A stretch of 64,000 nt of DNA from Streptomyces sp. CB02400 (GTDB lineage: Bacteria > Actinomycetota > Actinomycetes > Streptomycetales > Streptomycetaceae): positions 232,555 through 296,554 of the forward strand of contig NZ_LIWB01000010.1 of the NCBI RefSeq assembly GCF_001905725.1. The letters are read 5' to 3'. The notes beneath the pieces are model-generated. The model ran no database searches. It was not told the origin of the DNA and saw only the letters and a program-made list of their open reading frames with translations. The position numbers were made by a program, and so were the translations under genes. This document shows positions 52,962 through 61,500 of this stretch, piece after piece; position 1 is the first letter of the stretch; each line of letters begins with the position of its first letter.

Positions 52962-53621
52962 TCAAGGCGCCGCCCAGAGCCCTCGGACATGTCCGAGGTG
53001 GCGGGTCATCACGGCCCGTACGGCCTCCGTGTCCCGGGCGAGCAGCGCGTCGAGCAGCTCCAGGTGCTCCTCGGCCGACGCCTCCAGCCGTCCCTGCTCC
53101 ACCAGCGCGGTCAGCCCGTACAGCCGTGCGCGCTGTCGCAGGTCCCGGACCACCTCGACCAGGTGGCCGTTGCCGGCGAGCGCCAGCAGCCCGAGGTGGA
53201 AGCGCTGGTCGGCCTCGATGTACGCGATGAGGTCACCGGCCGCGGCGGCGGTGACGATCTCCTCGGCGACCGGACGCAGCGCCTGGAGCGCCACCGGGTC
53301 CGCGGTGGCGGCCAGCCCGGCCGTCGTCGGGATCTCGATGAGTGCGCGGATGTGGGTGTACTCGTCGAGCTGCCGGTCGGAGACGGCGGTGACCCGGAAG
53401 CCCTTGTTGGGCACGGTGTCGACCAGCCCCTCCTTGGCGAGGTCGAGCATGGCCTCGCGCACGGGGGTGGCGGAGACACCGAAGCGGGCGGCGAGGCCGG
53501 GGGCCGAGTACACCTCGCCGGGGCGCAGCTCCCCGGCGATCAGCGCGGCCCGCAGCGCGTCCGCGACCCGTTCGCGGTAGCTGGGCCTGCGGCCACCCAG
53601 GTCGGAGAGGGCGGTGTTCAC
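52962..53621 (-). CDS. GntR-family (FCD) regulator of hydroxyproline catabolism
   Basis: 219 aa from the GTG at 53621, overlapping the epimerase stop (GTGA). N-terminal winged helix (RVADALRAALIAGELRPGEVYSAPGLAARFGVSATPVREAMLDLAKEGLV) and C-terminal all-helical FCD effector domain with the metal-ligand pattern around EADQRFHLGLLALAGN and MTRHLGHVRGL. Last gene of the operon at 53-58 kb, so it is expressed with what it controls. The likely operator is the palindrome at 58363-58377. Confidence 0.87.
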   Translation of the reverse strand: MNTALSDLGGRRPSYRERVADALRAALIAGELRPGEVYSAPGLAARFGVSATPVREAMLDLAKEGLVDTVPNKGFRVTAVSDRQLDEYTHIRALIEIPTTAGLAATADPVALQALRPVAEEIVTAAAAGDLIAYIEADQRFHLGLLALAGNGHLVEVVRDLRQRARLYGLTALVEQGRLEASAEEHLELLDALLARDTEAVRAVMTRHLGHVRGLWAAP

Positions 53622-54619
53622 AGGACGAACCCCGCCGGGAAGGGGTCGCGCGGGTCCAGCAGGTACTGGGCGGTGCCCGTGATCCAGGCCCGGCCGGTGA
53701 AGCTGGGCAGCACCGCCGGACGGCCGGCCACCTCGGTGGTGCCGAGCAGCCGGCCGGTGAACCGGGTGCCGATGAAGGACTCGTTCACGAACTCGGTGTG
53801 CAGCGGGAGTTCGCCGCGCGCGTGGAGCTGGGCCATGCGGGCGCTGGTGCCGGTGCCGCAGGGCGAGCGGTCGAACCAGCCGGGGTGGATCACCATGGCG
53901 TGCCGGGAGTGGCGGGCGGTGGCGTCGGGAGCGGTCACCTGCACATGGTGACAGCCGTGGATGGACGGGTCCTCGGGGTGGACGGGTTCCCCCTCGGCGT
54001 TGATCGCCTCCATCAGGGACAGGCCGGCCGCGAGGATGTCGTCCTTGCGGGACCGGTCGTAGGGCAGCCCGAGCCGGTCCAGCGGCAGGATGGCGTAGAA
54101 GTTGCCGCCGAAGGCGAGGTCGTAGGTCACCGTCCGTCCGTCGGGCAGGGTGGCCTTCCGGTCGAGGGCGACGGCGAAGGACGGCACGTTGCGCAGGGTC
54201 ACGGCGGTGGCGGCGCCGTCCTCGACCGCCACCTCGGCGACGACGACCCCGGCGGGGGTGTCCAGGCGGATGGTGGTGACCGGTTCGACGACCTCGACCA
54301 TGCCGGTCTCGACGAGCACGGTCGCGACGCCGATCGTGCCGTGCCCGCACATCGGGAGGTAGCCGGAGACCTCGATGTAGACGACACCCCAGTCGCAGTC
54401 GGGCCGGGTCGGCGGCTGGAGGATCGCGCCGCTCATCGCGGAGTGCCCGCGCGGCTCGTTCATCAGCAACTGCTTGATGTCGTCGCGGTGTTCACGGAAG
54501 TACAGGCGTCGTTCGTTCATCGTCGCGCCCGGGATGGCGCCGATGCCGCCGGTGATCACCCGGGTCGGCATGCCCTCGGTGTGCGAGTCGACGGCGTGCA
54601 GGACGAGCTTGCTGCGCAT
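53618..54619 (-). CDS. 4-hydroxyproline 2-epimerase (proline racemase family)
   Basis: 333 aa, ATG at 54619. Both catalytic Cys of the two-base mechanism are present: C91 in MCGHGTIG and C254 in SPCGTGTSA; trans-3-hydroxyproline dehydratases would have Thr at the second position. Also DSHTEGMPTRV and NEPRGHSAMSG. Converts trans-4-hydroxy-L-proline to cis-4-hydroxy-D-proline, the substrate of the dehydrogenase encoded upstream. Proline racemase activity is the alternative; the operon favours hydroxyproline. Confidence 0.88.
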   Translation of the reverse strand: MRSKLVLHAVDSHTEGMPTRVITGGIGAIPGATMNERRLYFREHRDDIKQLLMNEPRGHSAMSGAILQPPTRPDCDWGVVYIEVSGYLPMCGHGTIGVATVLVETGMVEVVEPVTTIRLDTPAGVVVAEVAVEDGAATAVTLRNVPSFAVALDRKATLPDGRTVTYDLAFGGNFYAILPLDRLGLPYDRSRKDDILAAGLSLMEAINAEGEPVHPEDPSIHGCHHVQVTAPDATARHSRHAMVIHPGWFDRSPCGTGTSARMAQLHARGELPLHTEFVNESFIGTRFTGRLLGTTEVAGRPAVLPSFTGRAWITGTAQYLLDPRDPFPAGFVL

Positions 54620-54631
54620 GTCCGTCCCTCC

Positions 54632-55522
54632 CTACGCGAGTCCGGCCGCGACGGCCTTCTCGGTGGCCGCGCGGACGGCCGCCTCCTGACCGGGTTCCAG
54701 CGGGCCTCGGGGTGGGCGGCAGGTGCCGCCGTGGCGCCCGACGAGGTCCATGGACAGCTTGATCGCCTGCACGAACTCCACCCGTGAGTCCCAGCGGAGC
54801 AGAGGGTGCAGTTGCCGGTAGAGCGGCAGCGCGGTGTCGAGGTCGCCGCCGGTGGCGGCGCGGTACAGCTCCACGCAGGAGCGGGGCAGCGCGTTCGGGT
54901 AACCGGCCACCCAGCCCTTGGCACCGGCGACGGCGAGCTCCAGCAGGACGTCGTCCGCGCCGATCAGCAGGTCCAGTTCGGGGGCGAGTTCGGCGATCCG
55001 GTAGGCGCGGCGGACGTCCCCGGAGAACTCCTTGACGGCCTGCACGTGTCCCTCGCCGTGCAGCCGGGCGAGCAGTTCCGGTACCAGGTCGACCTTGGTG
55101 TCGATGGGGTTGTTGTAGGCGACGACCGGGAGTCCGGCCGCGGCGACCTCGGCGTAGTGGGCGAGGACGGCGCGCTCGTCGGCGCGGTAGGCGTTGGGCG
55201 GCAGCAGCATCACGGCCCGGCAGCCGGCCTCGGCCGCCTGCTCGGTCCAGCGGCGGGCCTCGGCGGATCCGTAGGCGGCGACGCCTGGCATGACGCGCTC
55301 CCCGCCGATCGCGGCGACGGCCGTCTCGACGACCCGGGCGCGCTCCTCGGGGGTGAGCACCTGGTACTCGCCGAGGGATCCGTTCGGTACGACGCCGTCG
55401 CAGCCGTTGTCCACGAGCCAGGCGCAGTGCTCGGCATAGCGGTCGTGGTTCACGGAGAGGTCGTCGTTCAGCGGGAGCGCGGTGGCGACGAGGACGCCGC
55501 GCCAGGGACGGTGGTCGGTCAT
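54632..55522 (-). CDS. Pyrroline-4-hydroxy-2-carboxylate deaminase (DHDPS family)
   Basis: 296 aa; the ATG overlaps the stop of the upstream flavoprotein gene (ATGA). Dihydrodipicolinate synthase/NAL fold with Schiff-base Lys K164 (VQAVKEFSGD) and Tyr Y136 (VVAYNNP); GSLGEY replaces the GTTGE loop of true DHDPS. In 4-hydroxyproline operons this enzyme removes ammonia from the dehydrogenase product to give 2-oxoglutarate semialdehyde. The semialdehyde dehydrogenase that would follow is not in the window. Confidence 0.85.
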   Translation of the reverse strand: MTDHRPWRGVLVATALPLNDDLSVNHDRYAEHCAWLVDNGCDGVVPNGSLGEYQVLTPEERARVVETAVAAIGGERVMPGVAAYGSAEARRWTEQAAEAGCRAVMLLPPNAYRADERAVLAHYAEVAAAGLPVVAYNNPIDTKVDLVPELLARLHGEGHVQAVKEFSGDVRRAYRIAELAPELDLLIGADDVLLELAVAGAKGWVAGYPNALPRSCVELYRAATGGDLDTALPLYRQLHPLLRWDSRVEFVQAIKLSMDLVGRHGGTCRPPRGPLEPGQEAAVRAATEKAVAAGLA

Positions 55523-56898
55523 GAGGGTCCTCTCTCGGTGTGCTGTTCGTGCTGTTCGGCGAGTACGCCCAGCGGCACCGGCCGGGCGAACGGCCGCCGG
55601 GACGGGGCGGGTTCGCATCCGGCGAGCCCGGCGACCGCCGGTTCGCACATCCGGCCCTGGCACCAGCCCATGCCGGCCCGGGTGAGCAGCTTGACCGTGC
55701 GGGCGTCCCCGGCGCCGAGCGCGAGGGCCTCGCGGACCGTGCCCGCCGTGACCTCCTCGCAGCGGCAGACCACGGTGTCGTCGGTGACCCGGTCGGTCCA
55801 GTGGGCGGGCGGGGCGTAGGCGGCGTCGAGTGCGGCCGCGTATCCGCGCATCCGGGCGCGGGCCCTGGCGGCCGGGGCCCACTCTCCGGGGTCGGGCACG
55901 GTGCCCCGCAGCCGGGCGGCGATCGAGCGGCCCGCGATGTGCCCCTCGGCGAGCGCGAGAGCGGCCCCGCCGACGCCGGTGGCCTCGCCCGCCGCCCACA
56001 CGCCGGGTACGTCGGTGCGCTGTTCCGCGTCGACGGCCACGGTGAGTCCGTCGAGGCGGCAGCCGAGGCTCTCGGCGAGGTCGGTGTGCGGGAGCATGCC
56101 GTGGCTCACCGCGAGGGTGTCGCAGGGCAGACGGCGTTCGGTGCCGGGCCGGACGCGGCCGTGCGCGTCCAGGGCGGCGACGGTGACGCCGGTGAGCCGG
56201 GTGTCGCCGTGGGCGCGGACGACGGTGTGGCGGGCGAGGAACGGTACGCGGTGGCGCAGCAGCCGGGCCGCGTACCCGGCGCCCTCGGGCAACTTGCCGG
56301 CCAGAGCTCCGGCGTGCCGCAGCAGGCGGCCCGGGTCCGCGGACTCCACCAGCGCGGCGACTCGTACGCCCGCCGCCGCGAGCCCGGTCGCCACCGGCAG
56401 CAGCAGCGGCCCGGTCCCGGCCACGACGGCGGTCCGGCCCGGTACGACGAGCCCGCCCTTGAGCATCGCCTGGGCGCCGCCCGCGGTGACGACTCCGGGG
56501 AGGGTCCAGCCGGGGAAGGGCAGCACGGTCTCGTATCCGCCGGTGGCCAGCAGTACGGCGGTGGCGCGCACCTCGGCCGGCTTCTCCTGCTCCGGTCCGA
56601 GCAGCGCGTGCACGGCCGGTCCGTCGGGTGTCCGCTCCACGCACCACACATGGTGCTCGCTCAGCACCCGCACGGAGCTCGTGGCGAGCCGGTCCCGCAG
56701 CCCGACCCAGGTGCGCCACTGGTGGTGCAGGGCCTGGGGGCGTTCCGCGCGGAGTCCGGCGGCGGGCTGCCGGTAGAACTGCCCGCCCGGTTCCGGAGCC
56801 GCGTCGACCAGGGCGACCCGCAGACCGCGCCGGTCCGCCGCGAGGGCCGCGGCGAGTCCCGCCGGTCCCGCGCCGATCACCGCGAGGTCAGTCCGCAC
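55519..56898 (-). CDS. D-hydroxyproline dehydrogenase, alpha subunit (FAD/NAD-binding)
   Basis: 459 aa from the GTG at 56898. N-terminal Rossmann FAD motif AVIGAGPAGLAAALAADRRG, second dinucleotide site TAVVAGTGPLLLPVATGLA, and a C-terminal BFD-like [2Fe-2S] region (VCRCEEVTAGTVREAL, then WCQGRMCEPAVAGL). This matches the alpha subunit of the heteromeric, FAD/FMN-containing D-hydroxyproline dehydrogenase (octopine-oxidase type). Overlaps the small-subunit gene by 11 bp. Confidence 0.85.
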   Translation of the reverse strand: MRTDLAVIGAGPAGLAAALAADRRGLRVALVDAAPEPGGQFYRQPAAGLRAERPQALHHQWRTWVGLRDRLATSSVRVLSEHHVWCVERTPDGPAVHALLGPEQEKPAEVRATAVLLATGGYETVLPFPGWTLPGVVTAGGAQAMLKGGLVVPGRTAVVAGTGPLLLPVATGLAAAGVRVAALVESADPGRLLRHAGALAGKLPEGAGYAARLLRHRVPFLARHTVVRAHGDTRLTGVTVAALDAHGRVRPGTERRLPCDTLAVSHGMLPHTDLAESLGCRLDGLTVAVDAEQRTDVPGVWAAGEATGVGGAALALAEGHIAGRSIAARLRGTVPDPGEWAPAARARARMRGYAAALDAAYAPPAHWTDRVTDDTVVCRCEEVTAGTVREALALGAGDARTVKLLTRAGMGWCQGRMCEPAVAGLAGCEPAPSRRPFARPVPLGVLAEQHEQHTERGPS

Positions 56899-57187
56899 GG
56901 CCCGTCCCCTCCTGGCTGCGGATCACGTCGCCGGGCCGGGCCGGGACCAGACAGGCCCGCTGGTTGGGGCGGTCGTTCACGGTGACCAGGCAGTCGAAGC
57001 ACACCCCGATCCCGCAGAACACCCCGCGGGGGCGTCCGCCGCCCCGGGTGGTGCGCCACGAGGTGACGCCCGCGGCCCACAGCGCGGCGGCGACCGTCCG
57101 GCCGGGCAGCGCCTCGATCCGCCGTCCGTCGAAGGTGACCTCGAAGGCGGGTCCGGGCCCCGCCCCGGCGAGTTCCAGTGGATTCAC
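56888..57187 (-). CDS. D-hydroxyproline dehydrogenase, gamma subunit ([2Fe-2S])
   Basis: 99 aa from the GTG at 57187, overlapping the upstream stop (GTGA). Contains FEVTFDGRRIEALPGRTVAAALWAAG and the plant-type iron-sulfur motif C-x4-C-x2-C with a later Cys (GVFCGIGVCFDC...RACLVP). Small electron-transfer subunit joining the two flavoproteins. Confidence 0.87.
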   Translation of the reverse strand: MNPLELAGAGPGPAFEVTFDGRRIEALPGRTVAAALWAAGVTSWRTTRGGGRPRGVFCGIGVCFDCLVTVNDRPNQRACLVPARPGDVIRSQEGTGRAD

Positions 57188-58347
57188 TGCTCGGCCTCCT
57201 TCGTCGTACGGGGGAAGCGGTCGGGCCGGAACGGGGTGAGGTCCAGTTCCGGTGTCCCACCGGTCAGGGCCTGGGCGATCAGCAGGCCGGTGCCGGTGGC
57301 CAGTCCGATGCCCGCGCCCTCGTGGCCGCACGCGTGGAACAGTCCGGGCGCCCGGGGGTCGGGGCCGATCGCGGGGAGGTGGTCGGGCAGATACGGCCGG
57401 AAGCCGGCGTACGCGCGCAGGGCCCGTACGCCGGACAGGAAGGGGAACAGGCGGGTCGCCCCCGCCGCCAGGGCCCGCACCGCCGGGAGGGACAGGGACC
57501 GGTCGAAGCCGACCCGTTCCCGGCTGGCGCCGATGAGCACCGGTCCGGCGGCCGTTCCCTCCACCACGGGGGAGGTCTGCAGTGCCGCCGAGTCGCTGGC
57601 GACGTCGGCGACGTAGTCGGCGGCGTACACCTTGTGCCGGACACGGGGCGGCAGTGGCTCGGTGACCAGGACGAAGCCGCGTCGGGGCAGGACGGGCAGG
57701 GACACCCCGGCGCGGGCCGCCAGTTCGCCGCCCCAGGTGCCGGCCGCGTTGACCACGGCGGGGGCGTGCAGGTCGCCGCGGTCCGTGCGCACCCCGCGCA
57801 CCGCGCCGTCGGCGGTGCGCAGGACGCGGGTCACCTCGCGGCCGGTGAGCAGCCGGGCCCCGGAGGCGCGCAGGAGGTGGGCGGCGGCGAGGGCGGGCAT
57901 CACCTGGGCGTCCTGCGGATAGCGCACACCGCCCGCGAGGCCGGGCGCCAGACGCGGTTCCAGGTCGTGGAGCCGGTCGGCGGGGACGGGGTCGGCCGTC
58001 ACCCCGGCGGCCCGCTGGGTGTCCGCGAACCTCCGCAGCCCGTCGAGCGTTTCGGGGTTCTCGGCGACGACGAGTCCGCCCTTGGCCTCGTACTCGACCG
58101 GCCTGCCCAGTTCCTGTGCCACCTGTGCCCACAACCGGTTGGACAGCAGGGCGAGTTCGAGTTCGGGGCCGGGCGCCTTGTCGGAGACGAGGAGGTTCCC
58201 CTCGCCCGCGCCGGTCGTGCCGCCGGCCACGGGGCCCCGGTCCACCACGGTCACGGCGAGGCCCGCCCGGGCCGCGTACAGGGCGCAGGCGGCGCCCGTC
58301 ATCCCGGCGCCCACCACCACGACATCGCAGGTCAGCGGCTCGCTCAC
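57184..58347 (-). CDS. D-hydroxyproline dehydrogenase, beta subunit (DAO-family flavoprotein)
   Basis: 387 aa from the GTG at 58347. D-amino-acid-oxidase/glycine-oxidase fold: VVVVGAGMTGAACALYAARAGL, later AAGTWGGELAARAG, and HACGHEGAGIGLATGTGLLIA near the end. It oxidises cis-4-hydroxy-D-proline to pyrroline-4-hydroxy-2-carboxylate. First gene of the operon; there is no clear ribosome site and the promoter elements lie so close that the mRNA may be leaderless. Confidence 0.85.
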   Translation of the reverse strand: MSEPLTCDVVVVGAGMTGAACALYAARAGLAVTVVDRGPVAGGTTGAGEGNLLVSDKAPGPELELALLSNRLWAQVAQELGRPVEYEAKGGLVVAENPETLDGLRRFADTQRAAGVTADPVPADRLHDLEPRLAPGLAGGVRYPQDAQVMPALAAAHLLRASGARLLTGREVTRVLRTADGAVRGVRTDRGDLHAPAVVNAAGTWGGELAARAGVSLPVLPRRGFVLVTEPLPPRVRHKVYAADYVADVASDSAALQTSPVVEGTAAGPVLIGASRERVGFDRSLSLPAVRALAAGATRLFPFLSGVRALRAYAGFRPYLPDHLPAIGPDPRAPGLFHACGHEGAGIGLATGTGLLIAQALTGGTPELDLTPFRPDRFPRTTKEAEQ

Positions 58348-58362
58348 GCCAGTAATATGTCA

Positions 58363-58377
58363 CACAGCACTGCTGTG
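58363..58377. promoter_or_regulatory. Palindromic operator of the hydroxyproline operon
   Basis: CACAGCA-C-TGCTGTG is a perfect inverted repeat, 16 bp upstream of the first start codon and just before a -10-like CATATT on the minus strand. It therefore overlaps the -35 region; likely the GntR site. Confidence 0.6.
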
Positions 58378-58412
58378 GGGAAGAGGGCGGACGTCGTCGG
58401 CGACGGGCCGCT

Positions 58413-59072
58413 TCAGTCGGCGGAACGGACCACTCTCAGGTGGGAGGCGGCGCGGCGGTACCCGCGCTCCCCGGACGGGGCGCGGCGCGCCTCGCGCAGG
58501 ACGAGCGTCAGCCGGGTGCAGTCCATGTCCTGGAGGGTCGGGGTCGTCTCCGTGACGATCCGGCAGTCCGTGGCGCCCCAGCGCGGGTCGGGGTGCAGCA
58601 ACGGCCGTACGGCGCCGTCGTGTTCGGCGGCCTGCTCGCCGACGGCCCGCAGCCAGTGCGGCAGTCCGTGCCGGTAGGCGGCTTCCATGATGGGGTCCTG
58701 GGCGATGTCGCGGCGGATGGCCCCCAGGCCGTGGTCGTGGCCGTACCGTTCGACGGCCTCGGCGAAGTGGGCCAGCATCGGCAGGCACCAGCTCGACTCG
58801 TGGTCGCCGAGCACCGTGGCCGCGTCCGGGTGGAAGAGGACGAACCGGAGGAAGTTGTCGCCGGGCAGAGCCGTGGGGTGCGGCTCGACATCCTGGAAAA
58901 GCGACCGGAAAGCGGTGTTGGTGAGCAGCACGTCCCAGCGGTGGTCGACCACCAGGGAGGGGAAGGGGACCGCCTCCAGGAGGACGGCGTAGTCCTGCAG
59001 ATAGGCCTGGGCCTCGGGAGTCCCGGGGACGGGCCGCGGTACCGGCCGCTGCCCTCCTGCCTGATGTGCCAT
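58413..59072 (-). CDS. MmyB-like ligand-binding protein without HTH
   Basis: 219 aa, ATG at 59072. The whole length matches the C-terminal ligand-binding domain of MmyB-type (MLTR) regulators: LLEAVPFPSLVVDHRWDVLLTN, FLRFVLFHPDAATVLGDHES, YGHDHGLGAIRRDI and the final HPDPRWGATDCRIVTETTPTLQDMDCTRL-type block. Such proteins normally begin with an XRE helix-turn-helix of about 80 residues, absent here and not found upstream. May bind a fatty acid or signal and act through another protein. Divergent from the XRE gene. Confidence 0.75.
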   Translation of the reverse strand: MAHQAGGQRPVPRPVPGTPEAQAYLQDYAVLLEAVPFPSLVVDHRWDVLLTNTAFRSLFQDVEPHPTALPGDNFLRFVLFHPDAATVLGDHESSWCLPMLAHFAEAVERYGHDHGLGAIRRDIAQDPIMEAAYRHGLPHWLRAVGEQAAEHDGAVRPLLHPDPRWGATDCRIVTETTPTLQDMDCTRLTLVLREARRAPSGERGYRRAASHLRVVRSAD

Positions 59073-59118
59073 CGGGAGGTCACCCCTCTTGCCTGTGCGG
59101 CCCTGACGCGGCGCCCCG

Positions 59119-59149
59119 ATCCTGCTGCCCGCACGCGAGGCGTGTCAAC
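59119..59149 (-). promoter_or_regulatory. Candidate promoter of the MmyB-like gene
   Basis: On the minus strand, -35 TTGACA (59144-59149) and -10 CAGGAT (59119-59124) are 19 bp apart, about 45 bp before the ATG. Spacing is 1-2 bp longer than optimal. Confidence 0.4.
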
Positions 59150-59295
59150 TATCGTGGCATTTCATGTCGGTTGACGGCTGAAATTGGCCACAGTTGTGGC
59201 GAGACCTGGATGTGGGTTCGAGGCAACGGCTAGTCTCCGTGAAGTTCACGGCAATCGCTTGTGAGAAGCCTGTGAGAGACGTAGGAGATCTTTCG

Positions 59296-59952
59296 GTGAC
59301 GGGTGGCTTCGAGGGTCCGGGCGCCACGCCGACGACCGCGCTGCCGGCCGTCGTCGCCCGCGTCACCGCACTCGCCGACCGGCTCGGCGTGGCGCACACC
59401 GAGGTCTTCGACATCGGCCGGCTGTCCGCCGCCTCCGGTGTTCCCGAGTCCGTGGTCAAGGCGCTGCTGAGCGGCCGGCCCGCGGGCGAGCCCGATGTGC
59501 AGGCGCGGTTCGTGCAGCGGCTGGACCTGCTGCGCCGCACCCGGCTGAAGCCGAACGGCCGCAAGTACACCCAGCAGGAGATCGCCGACGGCGCGGGCAT
59601 GTCCCGGCAGCAGGCCGGCGCGCTGATCAACGGCGACCGGCGTCCGACCATGGAGCACTGCGACGCCATCCAGCGGTTCTTCCGGGTGCACGCCGGTTTC
59701 CTCACCGCCGAGGACCCCGAGGCGCTCGCGGGCGCGCTCCAGCACACCGAGCAGGAGCTGCTGCAGAAACTCGCGGACCGTGAGCGGGCGGCGGCGGCAC
59801 CGGCCGACGACCCGCTGGAGCGGCTGCTGCAGGACCACGGGGTGCGCGGGATCGCCTGGCGGGCCGCCCAACTGCCCACCGACCAGCACCGCGACAAGGT
59901 CGCGGAGTGGCTGGACATGCTCCTGGAGAGCGTCCAGCGGCCCAGGGCCTGA
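59296..59952 (+). CDS. XRE/EspR-like transcriptional regulator
   Basis: 218 aa from the GTG at 59296, with AGGAG 10 nt upstream; longer frames add non-conserved residues. After an N-terminal region (AVVARVTALADRLGVAHTEVFDIGRLS), the HTH is YTQQEIADGAGMSRQQAGALINGDRRPTMEHCDAIQRFF, followed by HAGFLTAEDPE and a C-terminal helical part (LLQDHGVRGIAWRAAQLP). The order resembles the mycobacterial nucleoid-associated regulator EspR. Just downstream lie the remains of an ImmA/IrrE peptidase, a common partner of XRE regulators. Confidence 0.75.
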   Translation: MTGGFEGPGATPTTALPAVVARVTALADRLGVAHTEVFDIGRLSAASGVPESVVKALLSGRPAGEPDVQARFVQRLDLLRRTRLKPNGRKYTQQEIADGAGMSRQQAGALINGDRRPTMEHCDAIQRFFRVHAGFLTAEDPEALAGALQHTEQELLQKLADRERAAAAPADDPLERLLQDHGVRGIAWRAAQLPTDQHRDKVAEWLDMLLESVQRPRA

Positions 59953-59955
59953 CGA

Positions 59956-60288
59956 CGGAGCCGACGCTTCCCGGCTCGGCCGGCCGATCTGCACGCGGCT
60001 CCGCGCGAGGCGGTGGGCAGGCGCCGCGGCCGGCCCGTGCTGTTCCGTACGGCGGTCCTCCCGTCCGGGACGGCGAGCGGGCTGTGGCCCGGCAAGGCGG
60101 GCCGGGATCTCGTCGTGATCGAGGAACGCACGGTGCCGGGCCACCGGTCGGTGATCCTGGGTCACGAGCCGGCACATGCGGGACGGCCACCGCGGACGAC
60201 CGTCCCGAAGAGCGCCGTACGCACCCGATTCGGGCTCGCCGAGGAGAAGGAAACCGAGTCCTCCGGCCTGCCACCGCCCGGCAGATGC
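59956..60288 (+). pseudogene. Remnant of an ImmA/IrrE-family metallopeptidase
   Basis: In the frame that follows the XRE stop, with no start codon of its own near the beginning, the sequence reads PADLHAAPREAVGRRRGRPVLF, LVVIEERTVPGHRSVILG and HEPAHA, then VRTRFGLAEEKETE. This is the order of an ImmA/IrrE protein, with the zinc motif HExxH (codons 60163-60177) retained. The N-terminal start is missing and the end decays into Gly/Arg repeats. Probably the broken toxin/protease half of an XRE-ImmA pair. Confidence 0.5.
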
Positions 60289-60571
60289 CGCACCCGGCCT
60301 GCCGGTTCGTCACCGCGCGGGCCGGTGCGGCGGGTACAGCCGACGGGACGGAGCGGCCGGCAGGACGGGAACAGCCGGCAAGGCAGGAACGGCCGGCGGG
60401 ACGGGAGCGAGGCGTCGTCGGGGTGCTCGGGGCCGCAGGGTCGGGCGGGTACGCCCCGGCGTGCGTGCCCGCCGGGCGGGCGAACCGGACCCCGGTGGGA
60501 TCCGATTGTCAGTGGTGGGCGGCAAGCTGGAGGCGATGTGTGACCGATCTCGACACGGGGAGAGCCGAGCG

Positions 60572-60808
60572 ATGTCCACCGCCGTACTGACCGACCGCGA
60601 GCGCACCGCCGTCCAGGCCTATCTACGGCTGCTGCACACGGTGCGCGCCGCCCTCGACACCCAGTCGGGCCCGCCGGGGCCCGTCGGGCCCCCGATGGTG
60701 CCGCCCTCCGTGCTCGCCGAGGCGGAGACCGCCCTGGCCCGGGCGGGCCTGGCCGGCAACGAGGAGGTGTTCTTCCGGATGCTGCGCGACTGGCACCCCG
60801 AGCCGTAG
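60572..60808 (+). CDS. Conserved-looking 78-aa protein of unknown function
   Basis: ATG at 60572 with GGGGAGAG 9 nt upstream. The protein (LTDRERTAVQAYLRLLHTVRA, a Gly/Pro-rich turn, VLAEAETALARAGLAGNEEVFFRMLRDW) is two helices around a proline-rich loop. No known motif. It converges with the phosphopantetheinyl transferase gene at 14 bp. Confidence 0.65.
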   Translation: MSTAVLTDRERTAVQAYLRLLHTVRAALDTQSGPPGPVGPPMVPPSVLAEAETALARAGLAGNEEVFFRMLRDWHPEP

Positions 60809-60822
60809 AAGGGGTGGCCCGC

Positions 60823-61500
60823 TCAGCTGTGCGGGACGGCGATCGCCGTCGCGACCAGGTCCTTCTCGGTGATCCAGCGGCCGGTGAAGTGGTCGACCAC
60901 TCGGGTGCCCACGCGCGGGCCGGGGACGAGGAGGGTGGCCCGGAAGCCGCCGCGGGTGTGGTCGCCGGGGTCGGCGAAGAGGTCGAGGTCGGCCTCCATG
61001 AAGTCCAGCCACTTCCCGGTGAGCGGGAACCACGCCTTGTAGACGGACTCCTTGGCGCTGAACAGCAGCCGGTCCCAGTGCACGGCGGGCAGCTCCTCGG
61101 CCAGCTCGCCGATCCGCGTCGCCTCCCGCGGCAGCGCCACGGAGGACAGGACGCCCTCGGGCAGCGGAGCGTGGGGCTCCGCGTCGATGCCGAGGGACGC
61201 CAGGTCGGCGGTGCGCACCAGGGCGGCGGCGCAGTAGCCCGGGCAGTGGGTCATGCTGCCGGCCAGCCCGTCGGGCCAGACGGGGGCGCCCCGCTCACCG
61301 GGCAGCACCGGCTGCGCGGGCACGCCCAGCTTGTCCATGGCGCGGCGGGCGCAGGAACGTACGGCGGTGAACTCCCGGCGGCGCTTGAGGACGGCGCGCG
61401 CCATCAGCGCCTCCTCCTCGGGATACAGCGGAGCGTCGACGCCCTCGTCGCCGTGGGCCTCGACGGTGACCACCGTCTGCGGCAGCAGTTCTTCGATCAT
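60823..61500 (-). CDS. Sfp-type 4'-phosphopantetheinyl transferase
   Basis: 225 aa from the ATG overlapping the upstream stop (ATGA). Motifs: GIDAEPH with the Mg ligands D106 and E108, and FSAKESVYKAW (147-157, E151). The N-terminal RRREFTAVRSCARRAM block and the KWLDFMEADLDL segment are of the EntD/Npt class. Transfers the phosphopantetheine arm of CoA to carrier proteins of polyketide or nonribosomal synthases; no such synthase is in the window, so it probably serves distant clusters. Confidence 0.92.
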   Translation of the reverse strand: MIEELLPQTVVTVEAHGDEGVDAPLYPEEEALMARAVLKRRREFTAVRSCARRAMDKLGVPAQPVLPGERGAPVWPDGLAGSMTHCPGYCAAALVRTADLASLGIDAEPHAPLPEGVLSSVALPREATRIGELAEELPAVHWDRLLFSAKESVYKAWFPLTGKWLDFMEADLDLFADPGDHTRGGFRATLLVPGPRVGTRVVDHFTGRWITEKDLVATAIAVPHS

